Source: a virus. Taken from it: a DNA stretch of 47,686 bases. Both the position numbers and the translations under genes were made by a program. Below are positions 33,953-40,046 of the stretch, piece after piece. The notes under the pieces are model-generated. The model did no database searches. It was not told the origin of the DNA and worked only from the letters and a program-made list of their open reading frames with translations. Positions within the stretch are counted from its first letter, which is position 1; every line of letters begins with the position of its first letter. The stretch is taken from positions 1-47,686 of IMG/VR virus record IMGVR_UViG_3300046167_000194; one strand, given 5' to 3'.

Positions 33953-34346
33953 CTTCTGCTTCTATATCAATCGTATGTTTCTCTGGTAGTATAAAGATAC
34001 CACCACTGACATTATGATTAACATCTAGCTTATCGGTCTTAACAACACCAGCCCTATCTAGTATCGTCTGTGCAGCTTGTAGCTTGTTGTTAGCTTGAGG
34101 AACAGGCTTATCAGATTTCATAACCTCTATAAGCTTGAATGCTGCAGTAGGAGCTTCCCTTGCAAGTACGTCACTGGCTAAATCCACTACTTCGTTTTTA
34201 AGTGATTTTAATATTTGATAGTGATTGCCTGAATACCCTGCAAGTTCGGCTGACTTTTTGAAATCCCCACCAGTTTCTACTAAGTGATTCAAGAATGCTT
34301 CTTGTTTCTCAGTTAGATTTCTTTTCTTCTCTGGCAAGTAACTCAT
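33936..34346 (-). CDS. terS: Terminase small subunit
   Basis: 136 residues. The N-terminal LTEKQEAFLNHLVETGGDF-KKSAELAGYSG segment is a helix-turn-helix typical of small terminases, followed by a helical oligomerisation region and a beta-hairpin-like C-terminus (GGIFILPEKHTID). Known role: recognises the packaging site and stimulates the large subunit. It is the first gene leftward of the hub. Its ATG lies only about 6 bases after a consensus -10 box, so the mRNA may be leaderless. Confidence 0.85.
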   Translation of the reverse strand: MSYLPEKKRNLTEKQEAFLNHLVETGGDFKKSAELAGYSGNHYQILKSLKNEVVDLASDVLAREAPTAAFKLIEVMKSDKPVPQANNKLQAAQTILDRAGVVKTDKLDVNHNVSGGIFILPEKHTIDIEAEDVSYE

Positions 34347-34352
34347 GCTATT

Positions 34353-34382
34353 ATTATATAGTATCTTTTAAAGATTTGTCAA
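34353..34382 (-). promoter_or_regulatory. Leftward sigma70-type promoter for late genes
   Basis: Minus strand TTGACA (34377-34382), 18-base spacer, TATAAT (34353-34358). Both hexamers are exact consensus. The small terminase ATG at 34346 is just beyond the -10 box. Confidence 0.8.
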
Positions 34383-34419
34383 GTCTTTTGATGTAATTTA
34401 AAGTAATTGAAGAAAGTAC

Positions 34420-34448
34420 TTGACAAAATTGAAAAGTATGTGTATAAT
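34420..34448 (+). promoter_or_regulatory. Rightward sigma70-type promoter
   Basis: TTGACA (34420-34425), exactly 17 bases, TATAAT (34443-34448): a perfect consensus promoter. It is divergent from the leftward one, with 37 bases between the two -35 boxes, and would transcribe through about 690 bases of non-coding hub DNA before the first rightward gene. Confidence 0.85.
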
Positions 34449-34688
34449 ATAATTGAAAATGTCCCCCGTTTTAAATACCTAATAAAGCCCACCCTAGTCA
34501 TACTGACTACCCACCTTATTCCTTCTTTATTATCCCCCAAACTAACACTAACAACTATAAAATATTAGGAGTTATTCTGTGTTATAAAGTATATAAAAGC
34601 TTATGAAGTTTGTAAAGTTTTAAAGCTTTATAAAGCCCAACTGGTTAATACCACTATTGGGTAGAAATGTATAAGATTTATATATATA

Positions 34689-34722
34689 CCCACCCACCCC
34701 CCGTGTGCATCCTGCCCCCCCC
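34689..34722 (-). repeat. G-rich tract (possible quadruplex) in hub
   Basis: On the minus strand runs of 8, 6, 3 and 3 guanines occur within 34 bases (plus-strand C runs at 34715-34722, 34697-34702, 34693-34695 and 34689-34691). This fits a G-quadruplex with one long loop and lies 35 bases from the DnaA boxes, in otherwise AT-rich DNA. Confidence 0.55.
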
Positions 34723-34828
34723 TACTTGAAAAACTTACTAACAGGATATCAACAACTTATCCACTTTTAAAGTGTGTCGTGTATAACCTGTGGATAACTC
34801 TGTGGATAACTTTACAAACTTCACAAGC

Positions 34829-34867
34829 TTTAAAAGTGTCATACTAGCCCTTTAAAAGTGTCATACT
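34829..34867 (+). repeat. 17-base direct repeat, 22-base period
   Basis: Two exact copies of TTTAAAAGTGTCATACT (34829-34845, 34851-34867) separated by five bases, so spaced about two helical turns. A typical arrangement for a protein-binding iteron. Confidence 0.8.
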
Positions 34868-34964
34868 TTACAAGCTTATCAAGTCTAGTTTATGAGCCTT
34901 TGAAAGTTAATTAAGTGTGTAAAGTTTACTTTACAAGCTTGATACACTTTAAAAGCTTGAATTA

Positions 34965-34987
34965 ATTTGTCACAAAACTTGACAAAT
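34965..34987. promoter_or_regulatory. 8-base inverted repeat, operator-like
   Basis: ATTTGTCA (34965-34972) and its exact reverse complement TGACAAAT (34980-34987) with a 7-base centre. ATTTGTCA also overlaps the -35 box of the leftward promoter (34374-34381) and a related sequence covers the rightward -35, so one regulator could bind all three. Confidence 0.5.
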
Positions 34988-35069
34988 CAAAAAACCTTTT
35001 TTTTCAAAACTCGTCTCGTGGATTTTCACAATAAAAAAACACCTCTGAAACCCTTATAAATAAAGGGCT

Positions 35070-35099
35070 TTGCAAAGCTATATTTTTAATGCTTATAAT
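35070..35099 (+). promoter_or_regulatory. Promoter of first rightward gene
   Basis: TTGCAA (35070-35075), 18 bases, TATAAT (35094-35099), 45 bases before the ATG at 35145, which has an AGAGGG ribosome site. A CCCTT/AAGGG hairpin precedes the -35. Confidence 0.65.
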
Positions 35100-35144
35100 A
35101 CTCATGTCATGACAATAAAGTGATGACAATTTTAGAGGGTAATT

Positions 35145-35474
35145 ATGAAAACATTTAAACACACACCAATAACTAATAACGATACAGATTATTTTGCATT
35201 GTCTTTAATAGATAGAGGGTTAGCTGATACAAGGGCTTTAAAAATAGCTGAAGGATTAAGAGTAAATGATTGGGACAATGTAACAAGTGCAATTTGTAAC
35301 TGTGACTGTTCCAACTTCTCTTTATTATTAAAGATTGAGCCACGCTTAGTATATACAGCATTTGAGAGAGAAGAATGTAACGCTTTAAAGGAAAGGATAG
35401 AGCAAGAAACAGATACTTTTTATAGTGGCGGAGAATGGCTTACAGAATCAACGATTGGAGACACTACCTTTTAA
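35145..35474 (+). CDS. Early hypothetical protein with three clustered cysteines
   Basis: 109 residues. The middle holds CNCDC (three cysteines in five residues), which could bind a metal, within an otherwise helical acidic protein. First gene rightward of the hub, with its own promoter and an AGAGGG ribosome site, followed by a strong hairpin. Probably an early host-interaction protein; not recognised. Confidence 0.7.
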   Translation: MKTFKHTPITNNDTDYFALSLIDRGLADTRALKIAEGLRVNDWDNVTSAICNCDCSNFSLLLKIEPRLVYTAFEREECNALKERIEQETDTFYSGGEWLTESTIGDTTF

Positions 35475-35480
35475 CCCCTA

Positions 35481-35519
35481 ACCACGTTAAACGCCTCCTT
35501 TATTGGGGGCTTTCGTGGT
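35481..35519 (+). terminator. Strong hairpin after first early gene
   Basis: ACCACG...CGTGGT (35481-35486 with 35514-35519) encloses GCCTCC/GGGGGC with loop TTTATT. A long stable stem seven bases after the stop codon, but without a clean T-run, so attenuator, partial terminator or RNA-stability element. Confidence 0.5.
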
Positions 35520-35556
35520 ATAAAGATAACTAAACAAAGCTAGAGGGCTTAAAATT

Positions 35557-36211
35557 ATGAAGATATCAAAGGTTGGAAAATTAAACAGTCGCAGTTGGTC
35601 GCTTGAAGCGTTGGAAACTTGCCCCGCTTCTAAAGGCTCAGATGGGGAACTTAGTCCCCGCTTGTAAGGGTTGCTATGCAGTAGGCGGGAACTATCGCTT
35701 TAAGAACGTTAAAGAAGCTAGAAGCCACAATAAAAAAGATTGGCAACGTAGCGAATGGGTGGCGGATATGATAGAGGAGTTAGATTCTGATAGATATTTT
35801 AGATGGTTCGATAGTGGCGACATGTACAGCCTAGCGTTAGCTGAAAAGATGTATGAGATTTGCAAGGCTACACCATGGACAAGGCACTGGATACCAACAA
35901 GAATGCACAAGTTTAAGAAGTTTAGAGATGTTATTGATAGGCTCAACGCTCTTGACAATGTCGTTGTAAGGTTATCAAGTGATGGTATTAACGGGGAAAT
36001 AATAGAAGAGGCGGAATATTCATCAACTATTATTCCTTTTATTGATAGCGTTACAGTTGCGACTGTATGTAATGCACCGCTTCAAGATGGCAAGTGTAAG
36101 AAGTGCCGTTTATGTTGGAATAAAGACGTTAAGGTTATAGCATACGCAGGACACGGGGCGAAGATGAAGAAACAACAAAGAGAATTAATTCAAGTCATGG
36201 AGGTGGCATAA
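35557..36211 (+). CDS. gp88-type phage protein, requires +1 frameshift
   Basis: Two overlapping frames make one protein of about 217 residues. Frame one starts at ATG 35557 (MKISKVGKLNSRSWSLEALE... CPASKG) and stops at 35665. Frame two (open from about 35603 to 36211) carries CKGCYAVGGNYRF, RWFDSGDMYSLALAEKMYEI, WIPTRMHKF, VVRLSSD and a late CxxCRLCW cluster. The order CP..CKGCY..RWFDSGD..C..CxxCW is that of the phage gene-88 family, in which conserved cysteines probably bind metal; biochemical role unknown. The junction is GAA CTT A GTC at 35647-35656: skipping the A at 35653 restores ELVPACKGCY. The junction sits in the loop of a GGGGA/TCCCC hairpin. Either an indel or a programmed +1 shift. 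Confidence 0.8.
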
Positions 36212-36218
36212 ATAAAGC

Positions 36219-36248
36219 TTGACGAATTTATAGAATGGAATGTAAAAT
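36219..36248 (+). promoter_or_regulatory. Possible promoter for small-gene cluster
   Basis: TTGACG (36219-36224), 18 bases, TAAAAT (36243-36248), 36 bases before the ATG at 36285. The leader then has GCTAGAGGGCT (36266-36276), identical to the element before the gp88-type gene at 35539-35549. Confidence 0.5.
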
Positions 36249-36284
36249 AAAATAATAAATAACTAGCTAGAGGGCTATGATAAT

Positions 36285-36477
36285 ATGAGTATAATAAATG
36301 AAACAGAACTAGAAAGAAAAATAACAGCTACAATTTCAGAAAAGCTTGTATGATAATTTAAGCGAATATAGAAAAGATATTAGAGAATCTAAAAACTTTT
36401 ATGAGCTTAAAGACATCATGGAAAAATTGGTAGATGATTTAATACATATAAACAGAAAAGGAAGTAACAGAGGATAA
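36285..36477 (+). CDS. Small helical protein, apparent +1 frameshift
   Basis: Frame one reads MSIINETELERKITATISEK then Leu and stops at 36351. If one base (G at 36348) is skipped after the CTT codon, the next frame continues YDNLSEYRKDIRESKNFYELK to a TAA at 36477, giving a coherent 63-residue charged helical protein. Alternatively the second half starts at a TTG at 36346. Function unknown. Confidence 0.6.
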
Positions 36478-36480
36478 AGA

Positions 36481-36648
36481 ATGAAAAAATATACAGACAT
36501 TTACGAATACAAGGTGATTAGTTACAAGGATTATAAAAAGCTTAAGGGTGTCCGCAAGTGGAAAAATGTCTGGGTAGTTGTAAAACCTAATGAGATAAAT
36601 GAAAATAAAAATGTAGAAGTAAGGAGATTAAAAGAATGTTTGACTTAA
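36481..36648 (+). CDS. 55-residue hypothetical protein
   Basis: MKKYTDIYEYKVISYKDYKK starts a basic, aromatic-rich protein. AGAGGATAAAGA precedes the ATG. Its end overlaps the start of the next microgene by 13 bases. Function unknown. Confidence 0.65.
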   Translation: MKKYTDIYEYKVISYKDYKKLKGVRKWKNVWVVVKPNEINENKNVEVRRLKECLT

Positions 36649-36719
36649 ACATGGCGGGTGTGTTAGTTTATATAATTGTAGGGCTAATAGTGGCTTACTA
36701 CTTTAACGGGAGGGATTGA
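36636..36719 (+). CDS. 27-residue single-span membrane microprotein
   Basis: MFDLNMAGVLVYIIVGLIVA then a short polar end. One perfect transmembrane helix, with AAGGAGA before the ATG. Possibly a host-envelope modulator; inference. Confidence 0.6.
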   Translation: MFDLNMAGVLVYIIVGLIVAYYFNGRD

Positions 36720-36723
36720 ACGG

Positions 36724-36882
36724 ATGAGCAACGATAACAAATGGATACACGATTATTATGATGAGAGATGGCAACATTATTATGATGAGTTGTGTAAGGA
36801 TATAAAAGACATTGGACAAGTAGAAGAGATGGCTGATAGAATGGCTATGGAAGATGTTGATAACTTAGAAATGGAGGGATAA
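36724..36882 (+). CDS. 52-residue acidic hypothetical protein
   Basis: Starts four bases after the preceding stop, with GGGAGGGATTGAACGG upstream. Rich in Asp, Glu, Tyr and Met; contains two copies of HxYYDE (HDYYDERW, HYYDELC). Function unknown. Confidence 0.6.
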   Translation: MSNDNKWIHDYYDERWQHYYDELCKDIKDIGQVEEMADRMAMEDVDNLEMEG

Positions 36883-36885
36883 GAT

Positions 36886-37041
36886 ATGAATATTACTAGT
36901 GCTTTATTAGATATGTATGATATTAAAAATGCTTTAAGTGATGATATTAAAAATCAATTTAAAGATAACGAAGGAACTGATATAACTATCGGAGATTGTA
37001 TTGATGATGTTATTAAAACTTTAGAGGAGGTAGAAGAATGA
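36886..37041 (+). CDS. 51-residue acidic hypothetical protein
   Basis: MNITSALLDMYDIKNALSDD and an acidic helical end. GGAGGGATAAGAT precedes the ATG; the stop overlaps the next ATG (ATGA). Function unknown. Confidence 0.6.
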   Translation: MNITSALLDMYDIKNALSDDIKNQFKDNEGTDITIGDCIDDVIKTLEEVEE

Positions 37042-37211
37042 AAACATGGAGCAGTACAATAACATATTCTGTATTTGATATGGGTAGGGAATGTGAGACA
37101 GAAGAAGAATATAAAGAATGGGTTAAGGAAACTTTTAGAGAAGACCATAACATAGAACTGAGAGATGATGAGATAACTAATATTGAAAGGGAGGAATTAT
37201 ATAATGAGTAG
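37038..37211 (+). CDS. 57-residue acidic hypothetical protein
   Basis: MKTWSSTITYSVFDMGRECE then a charged helix. Preceded by GAGGAGGTAGAAG, coupled by ATGA overlap to the previous gene and overlapping the next by 8 bases. Function unknown. Confidence 0.65.
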   Translation: MKTWSSTITYSVFDMGRECETEEEYKEWVKETFREDHNIELRDDEITNIEREELYNE

Positions 37212-37419
37212 AACATATAACGATTATTATTTTGAAAAGCTTGACATACTTGACACACTTGACAAGCTTGACATGAGTGTAAGGTTTCTGGACAAGTGGA
37301 TAGATGAGCCAGAAGGCTTAGAGAACGCTAGATATATACTAGAAAAGAATGCCAATAGAAAGTTTAATTGGTTTGATACTAACATGGTAAGAGAATTACT
37401 AGAGGAGGAAGTGAGATGA
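37204..37419 (+). CDS. 71-residue protein with Leu-Asp triplet repeat
   Basis: ATG at 37204 with GGGAGGAATTATATA upstream; an in-frame TTG at 37183 is less likely. Residues 10-23 read KLDILDTLDKLDMS from a 9-base tandem repeat, followed by a helical domain. Its stop overlaps the next ATG. Function unknown. Confidence 0.65.
   Translation: MSRTYNDYYFEKLDILDTLDKLDMSVRFLDKWIDEPEGLENARYILEKNANRKFNWFDTNMVRELLEEEVR
37240..37275 (+). repeat. Four tandem 9-base units CTTGACANN
   Basis: CTTGACA begins at 37240, 37249, 37258 and 37267, exactly nine bases apart, inside a coding frame. The same CTTGACA word forms the -35 of the hub promoters. Confidence 0.85.
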
Positions 37420-37676
37420 GTGATTGGATAGAAGGAACTAAACCTAAGTACATTGAATGTGTTTATGAAACAGTAATAGAGTTTGACTTGGAGGAACTAG
37501 ATATTGATTATGATACGATTAAGGACTACCATATAAAGTATGGCACACTTTATGTTGAGTTTAAAGATGGTACAAGTGAAAGCTATGAAGGTAATCAAAT
37601 AGAAACAGATTATAAATGGGCAGGAAAGGAAAATGTACTTGATGAGAGTTGGACTCTAGTGGAGGGATTAAACTGA
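37416..37676 (+). CDS. 86-residue acidic hypothetical protein
   Basis: Acidic, beta-rich (IECVYETVIEFDLEELDIDY), with a second half resembling a small beta barrel (KYGTLYVEFKDGTSESYEG). ATG overlaps the preceding stop; GAGGAGGAAGTGAG upstream. Function unknown. Confidence 0.7.
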   Translation: MSDWIEGTKPKYIECVYETVIEFDLEELDIDYDTIKDYHIKYGTLYVEFKDGTSESYEGNQIETDYKWAGKENVLDESWTLVEGLN

Positions 37677-37798
37677 TGATAATATATGAAGGTATAACTA
37701 AAGAGATAGAAGATATTAAAGATGCAGTAGCTAGACAAGAGAAGGTACTGCATGAGATACTAGAACTATTAAAACAAAAGGAGGAAGATGATGAATAA
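37676..37798 (+). CDS. 40-residue coiled-coil microprotein
   Basis: MIIYEGITKEIEDIKDAVAR then EKVLHEILELLKQKEED: a single amphipathic coiled-coil helix. Start overlaps the preceding stop (TGATG), GGAGGGATTAAAC upstream. Function unknown. Confidence 0.6.
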   Translation: MIIYEGITKEIEDIKDAVARQEKVLHEILELLKQKEEDDE

Positions 37799-37997
37799 AT
37801 ATAACGTAGCAGTACATTATGAGGAAGGCTTTTCAGTAGAGGTAACAGCACCTAACGTTGAAGAGGCTAGGAAGTTAGCCCAAGAACTTGTTGATACTTA
37901 TTGTGGGGTTAGTGAATCCTTTGATAACGTTGGACAAGATGAGGGTAAGTATTTAGAAACTTATCATAGAGACTGTTGGATAGTAGGAGAAAGATAA
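37788..37997 (+). CDS. 69-residue hypothetical protein
   Basis: Beta-alpha pattern with YNVAVHYEEGFSVEVTAPNV then EEARKLAQELVDT, like small anti-restriction or DUF-type phage proteins. AAAGGAGGAAGATG before the start; ends with overlap to the next gene (TAATG). Function unknown. Confidence 0.7.
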   Translation: MMNKYNVAVHYEEGFSVEVTAPNVEEARKLAQELVDTYCGVSESFDNVGQDEGKYLETYHRDCWIVGER

Positions 37998-38281
37998 TGA
38001 TAAAACTACATTTAGGAAGGAAGACTTTAGCATGTTTAATATTTGAAGATGTTTTTACAGATGGAGGTGGAGTAATTAATTGGGCTTATGGTGTTAATGT
38101 AGAGAGTATAGAAATGAATACAAACTTTGGTACTGATATAACTTTAAAAACTTCAGAAGCTAGAAAGCTATTAGATTATTTTAAAAAGTTAGCACCTAAA
38201 GTAACTGTAGGTTTAAGAACCCAGATGAATAGAAAAGTAGATGATATAATGATACAGTTAATAAAACAAGGAGAGAATTAA
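37997..38281 (+). CDS. 94-residue hypothetical protein
   Basis: ATG at 37997 overlapping the previous stop, with GGAGAAAGATA upstream; a longer in-frame start is inside the previous gene. Starts with two beta strands (MIKLHLGRKTLACLIFED) and ends helical. Function unknown. Confidence 0.7.
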   Translation: MIKLHLGRKTLACLIFEDVFTDGGGVINWAYGVNVESIEMNTNFGTDITLKTSEARKLLDYFKKLAPKVTVGLRTQMNRKVDDIMIQLIKQGEN

Positions 38282-38282
38282 T

Positions 38283-38519
38283 ATGAACAAAACATTATAC
38301 AAAAGACTAGAAGATATATGTGCTAGAGAATATGTCATTAATAAATTAACTAAAGATAAGTTCAGAACATTTGTTGACTTTCTTTATGATGACATAAGAA
38401 CGTGGGACAATCCTACAGAAGTATCAGATAATGATGTAATGTATAGGATAGAAGAGCATCTAAGCCACATGGTTGCACGGATACTAACCAACACACATAC
38501 AGGTACTGCTCATGACTAA
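38283..38519 (+). CDS. 78-residue hypothetical protein
   Basis: Helical, with FVDFLYDDIRTWDNPTEVSD and a His-rich tail. AAGGAGAGAATTAAT precedes the ATG and the stop overlaps the next start. Function unknown. Confidence 0.65.
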   Translation: MNKTLYKRLEDICAREYVINKLTKDKFRTFVDFLYDDIRTWDNPTEVSDNDVMYRIEEHLSHMVARILTNTHTGTAHD

Positions 38520-38712
38520 CAAGCTCTTAGAAAGCCTTAGAAAAAAATTAGATAAAACACTTGACAACATAAATGAAAAGTATAGAATGCTTAAAAAGCT
38601 TAAACAAAATAATAAAATAATTATTGATAAAGATATTAAAGATAATATTCCTAATCATTTAAAAGGTTTAAGTAAACAACAAATAAAAGGTTTGAAAAAA
38701 CTTTATAAATAA
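38512..38712 (+). CDS. 66-residue Lys-rich helical protein
   Basis: Basic coiled-coil-like protein (LLESLRKKLDKTLDNINEKY) ending KQQIKGLKKLYK. Overlaps the preceding gene by 8 bases. Could contact nucleic acid. Function unknown. Confidence 0.6.
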   Translation: MTNKLLESLRKKLDKTLDNINEKYRMLKKLKQNNKIIIDKDIKDNIPNHLKGLSKQQIKGLKKLYK

Positions 38713-38728
38713 AAGAGGGAAAATAAAT

Positions 38729-38965
38729 ATGAAAACTAAAATACTAAAAAGCAAAGTCACTATTGACATGAGTGTTAGTGAGTACGATACTTTGTTTAAA
38801 TACATAAATAAACTAGAGAGTATGTTGAATACTTTACATGAGACAAACGATTTATGGTTGTCTGATGTTCATAACTTAAGCAGTCTTAAGTGGGAATTGA
38901 CACAGCTTTTAGATGCTGAGTGGAATCCAGACACTTATAGATATGTAAAGAGAGGTAGTAAATAA
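38729..38965 (+). CDS. 78-residue hypothetical protein
   Basis: Helical, with DMSVSEYDTLFKYINKLES and SSLKWELTQLLDAEWNPD. AGAGGGAAAATAAAT precedes the ATG. Function unknown. Confidence 0.65.
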   Translation: MKTKILKSKVTIDMSVSEYDTLFKYINKLESMLNTLHETNDLWLSDVHNLSSLKWELTQLLDAEWNPDTYRYVKRGSK

Positions 38966-38966
38966 T

Positions 38967-39335
38967 ATGAAAATGTTTTTAATAAAATTACTAACAACAC
39001 TAGCAGTATTCTTGACAATGTATGTTAGCATTATCATTGTTAATGATGATACTGTAGAGAACAGTGATGAGATAATAACTTTGAACAGGAAGGTACAATC
39101 TTTAGAAGAAACTTTACAAGCTGTTAAAGAACAACAGAACTATCTACAAATTATGCAAAAAGGATTGAGAGATGCTTTAGATAATAGAACTGTAGAAGTT
39201 GATAGGTTAGTAGAACAAGCTGTTGATGATAAGTTCAATGAGCAGTCTGCTACCGGTGGCTTTGGAGTATTGACAGGAGAAATACTACCTGTAGAAGAAG
39301 TGGTAGAGGAAGCTATAGAAGAGGTGGTAGAATGA
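38967..39335 (+). CDS. Membrane-anchored coiled-coil protein with acidic tail
   Basis: 122 residues: transmembrane anchor about 5-26, a Gln/Glu-rich coiled coil (about 40-80) and a Val/Glu-rich repeat tail (EEVVEEAIEEVVE). The build resembles an inner-membrane spanin or a membrane-tethered inhibitor. Overlaps the next microgene by 4 bases. Confidence 0.7.
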   Translation: MKMFLIKLLTTLAVFLTMYVSIIIVNDDTVENSDEIITLNRKVQSLEETLQAVKEQQNYLQIMQKGLRDALDNRTVEVDRLVEQAVDDKFNEQSATGGFGVLTGEILPVEEVVEEAIEEVVE

Positions 39336-39412
39336 GCCATGATGATTTAGTAAACTTTGCAATCTTGGGTATGTTGGTATCGGTTCTGGTACTTAACATA
39401 TTACTTGGGTAA
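39332..39412 (+). CDS. 26-residue single-span membrane microprotein
   Basis: MSHDDLVNFAILGMLVSVLV and LNILLG: one transmembrane helix. ATG overlaps the previous stop and its TAA overlaps the next ATG (TAATG). The double coupling is the main support. Function unknown. Confidence 0.6.
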   Translation: MSHDDLVNFAILGMLVSVLVLNILLG

Positions 39413-39594
39413 TGAAAGAGAATTGTGTGTTGACTCCAATGAGCAAGGAAGAGTACAGGTGTTGGGAGAGTTATATTGTTCAGTACAATTATGACAATCC
39501 TCAAGACCAGATAGCTTACGAGGTCAGTTGGAAAGATGAAATATATAGTGTAACTTTATTAGACTTAAAGGTTGACAGAGGAGTTGAAGTCTAA
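39412..39594 (+). CDS. 60-residue hypothetical protein
   Basis: MKENCVLTPMSKEEYRCWES then a beta-rich end with SWKDEIYSVTLLDLKVDRG. Coupled to the preceding microgene. Last of the small-gene cluster. Function unknown. Confidence 0.65.
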   Translation: MKENCVLTPMSKEEYRCWESYIVQYNYDNPQDQIAYEVSWKDEIYSVTLLDLKVDRGVEV

Positions 39595-40020
39595 TATAAT
39601 AGTTACTTATTTAAGGTATGTCATAAGGTGTAGCCCTCAACTAACCTTCCTTAACCTAAAGACATACGAGTAATCGTGCTAGTTTCTGGTCTAGTGCCTC
39701 TAAAACCAGACTAAGTTTTAAAGTTTAGTGTAAGATGAGTTTACTATAAAATCCTTAAAGGTGGTCGTAGACTAAAGGTTGGAATGAGTGCTAGAAACCA
39801 TCTTCCATCACACTAATAGTCTTCCTAACTATAGCTACTAATAGTTAGATGACTTTAAAAGTGCATGTAGCTAGTCTGATTTTTCCACATTGCGTGGTGG
39901 TTTGCACAGACTATAAACAACAAAGCCACAATTTGCGAGTGTTGACAGGCACTTTAAAAACCTATAGTTCAAGTTGCTGTTGGAGGAGTTGGTAGTTACT
40001 TCGGGACTGAAAAACTACCC
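39595..40020 (+). ncRNA. Structured non-coding region, candidate RNA
   Basis: No reading frame covers these 450 bases, but nested complementary segments do. They are GTATGTC/GACATAC (39616-39622 with 39661-39667), TCTGGT/ACCAGA (39685-39690 with 39705-39710), TAGTCTG/CAGACTA (39872-39878 with 39907-39913) enclosing CCAC/GTGG (39885-39888 with 39894-39897), and GGTAGTT/AACTACC (39991-39997 with 40013-40019). It has no cloverleaf of a tRNA. It could be a leader regulating the replication operon, or a phage small RNA. Confidence 0.5.
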
Positions 40021-40031
40021 GTTTAATTTTT
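39991..40031 (+). terminator. Hairpin plus T-rich tail before replication genes
   Basis: A seven-pair stem GGTAGTT/AACTACC (loop of 15) is followed by CGTTTAATTTTT. It may act as a terminator or attenuator just upstream of the ATG at 40047, which has an ACTGGAGGGTTACT ribosome site. Confidence 0.45.
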
Positions 40032-40046
40032 AACTGGAGGGTTACT

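Larger units (their letters stand above)
34757..34990. other. Candidate replication origin with DnaA boxes and repeats
   Basis: Within the 800-base non-coding hub (34347-35144) there are two exact DnaA boxes in the inverted sense (TGTGGATAA at 34789-34797 and 34801-34809) and one near match (TTATCCACT at 34757-34765). They are followed by iteron-like repeats: TTTAAAAGTGTCATACT at 34829-34845 and again at 34851-34867, and TTTACAAGCTT at 34867 and 34930 with a variant at 34811. The surroundings are very AT-rich with six AAGCTT palindromes. The combination is typical of DnaA-type origins; T7-like phages normally do not use one. The rest of the hub is AT-rich with no gene. Confidence 0.65.

Noticed and set aside
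34829-34867. CRISPR array in the hub
   Set aside because: Only two short repeat copies, five-base separation, no spacers and no cas genes.
39942-39968. Promoter TTGACA...TATAGT in the structured gap
   Set aside because: Spacer is only about 15 bases, shorter than functional sigma70 promoters usually allow; left as unproven.
39595-40046. A tRNA or tmRNA gene in the structured gap
   Set aside because: No acceptor stem with T-loop consensus or cloverleaf could be drawn by eye.
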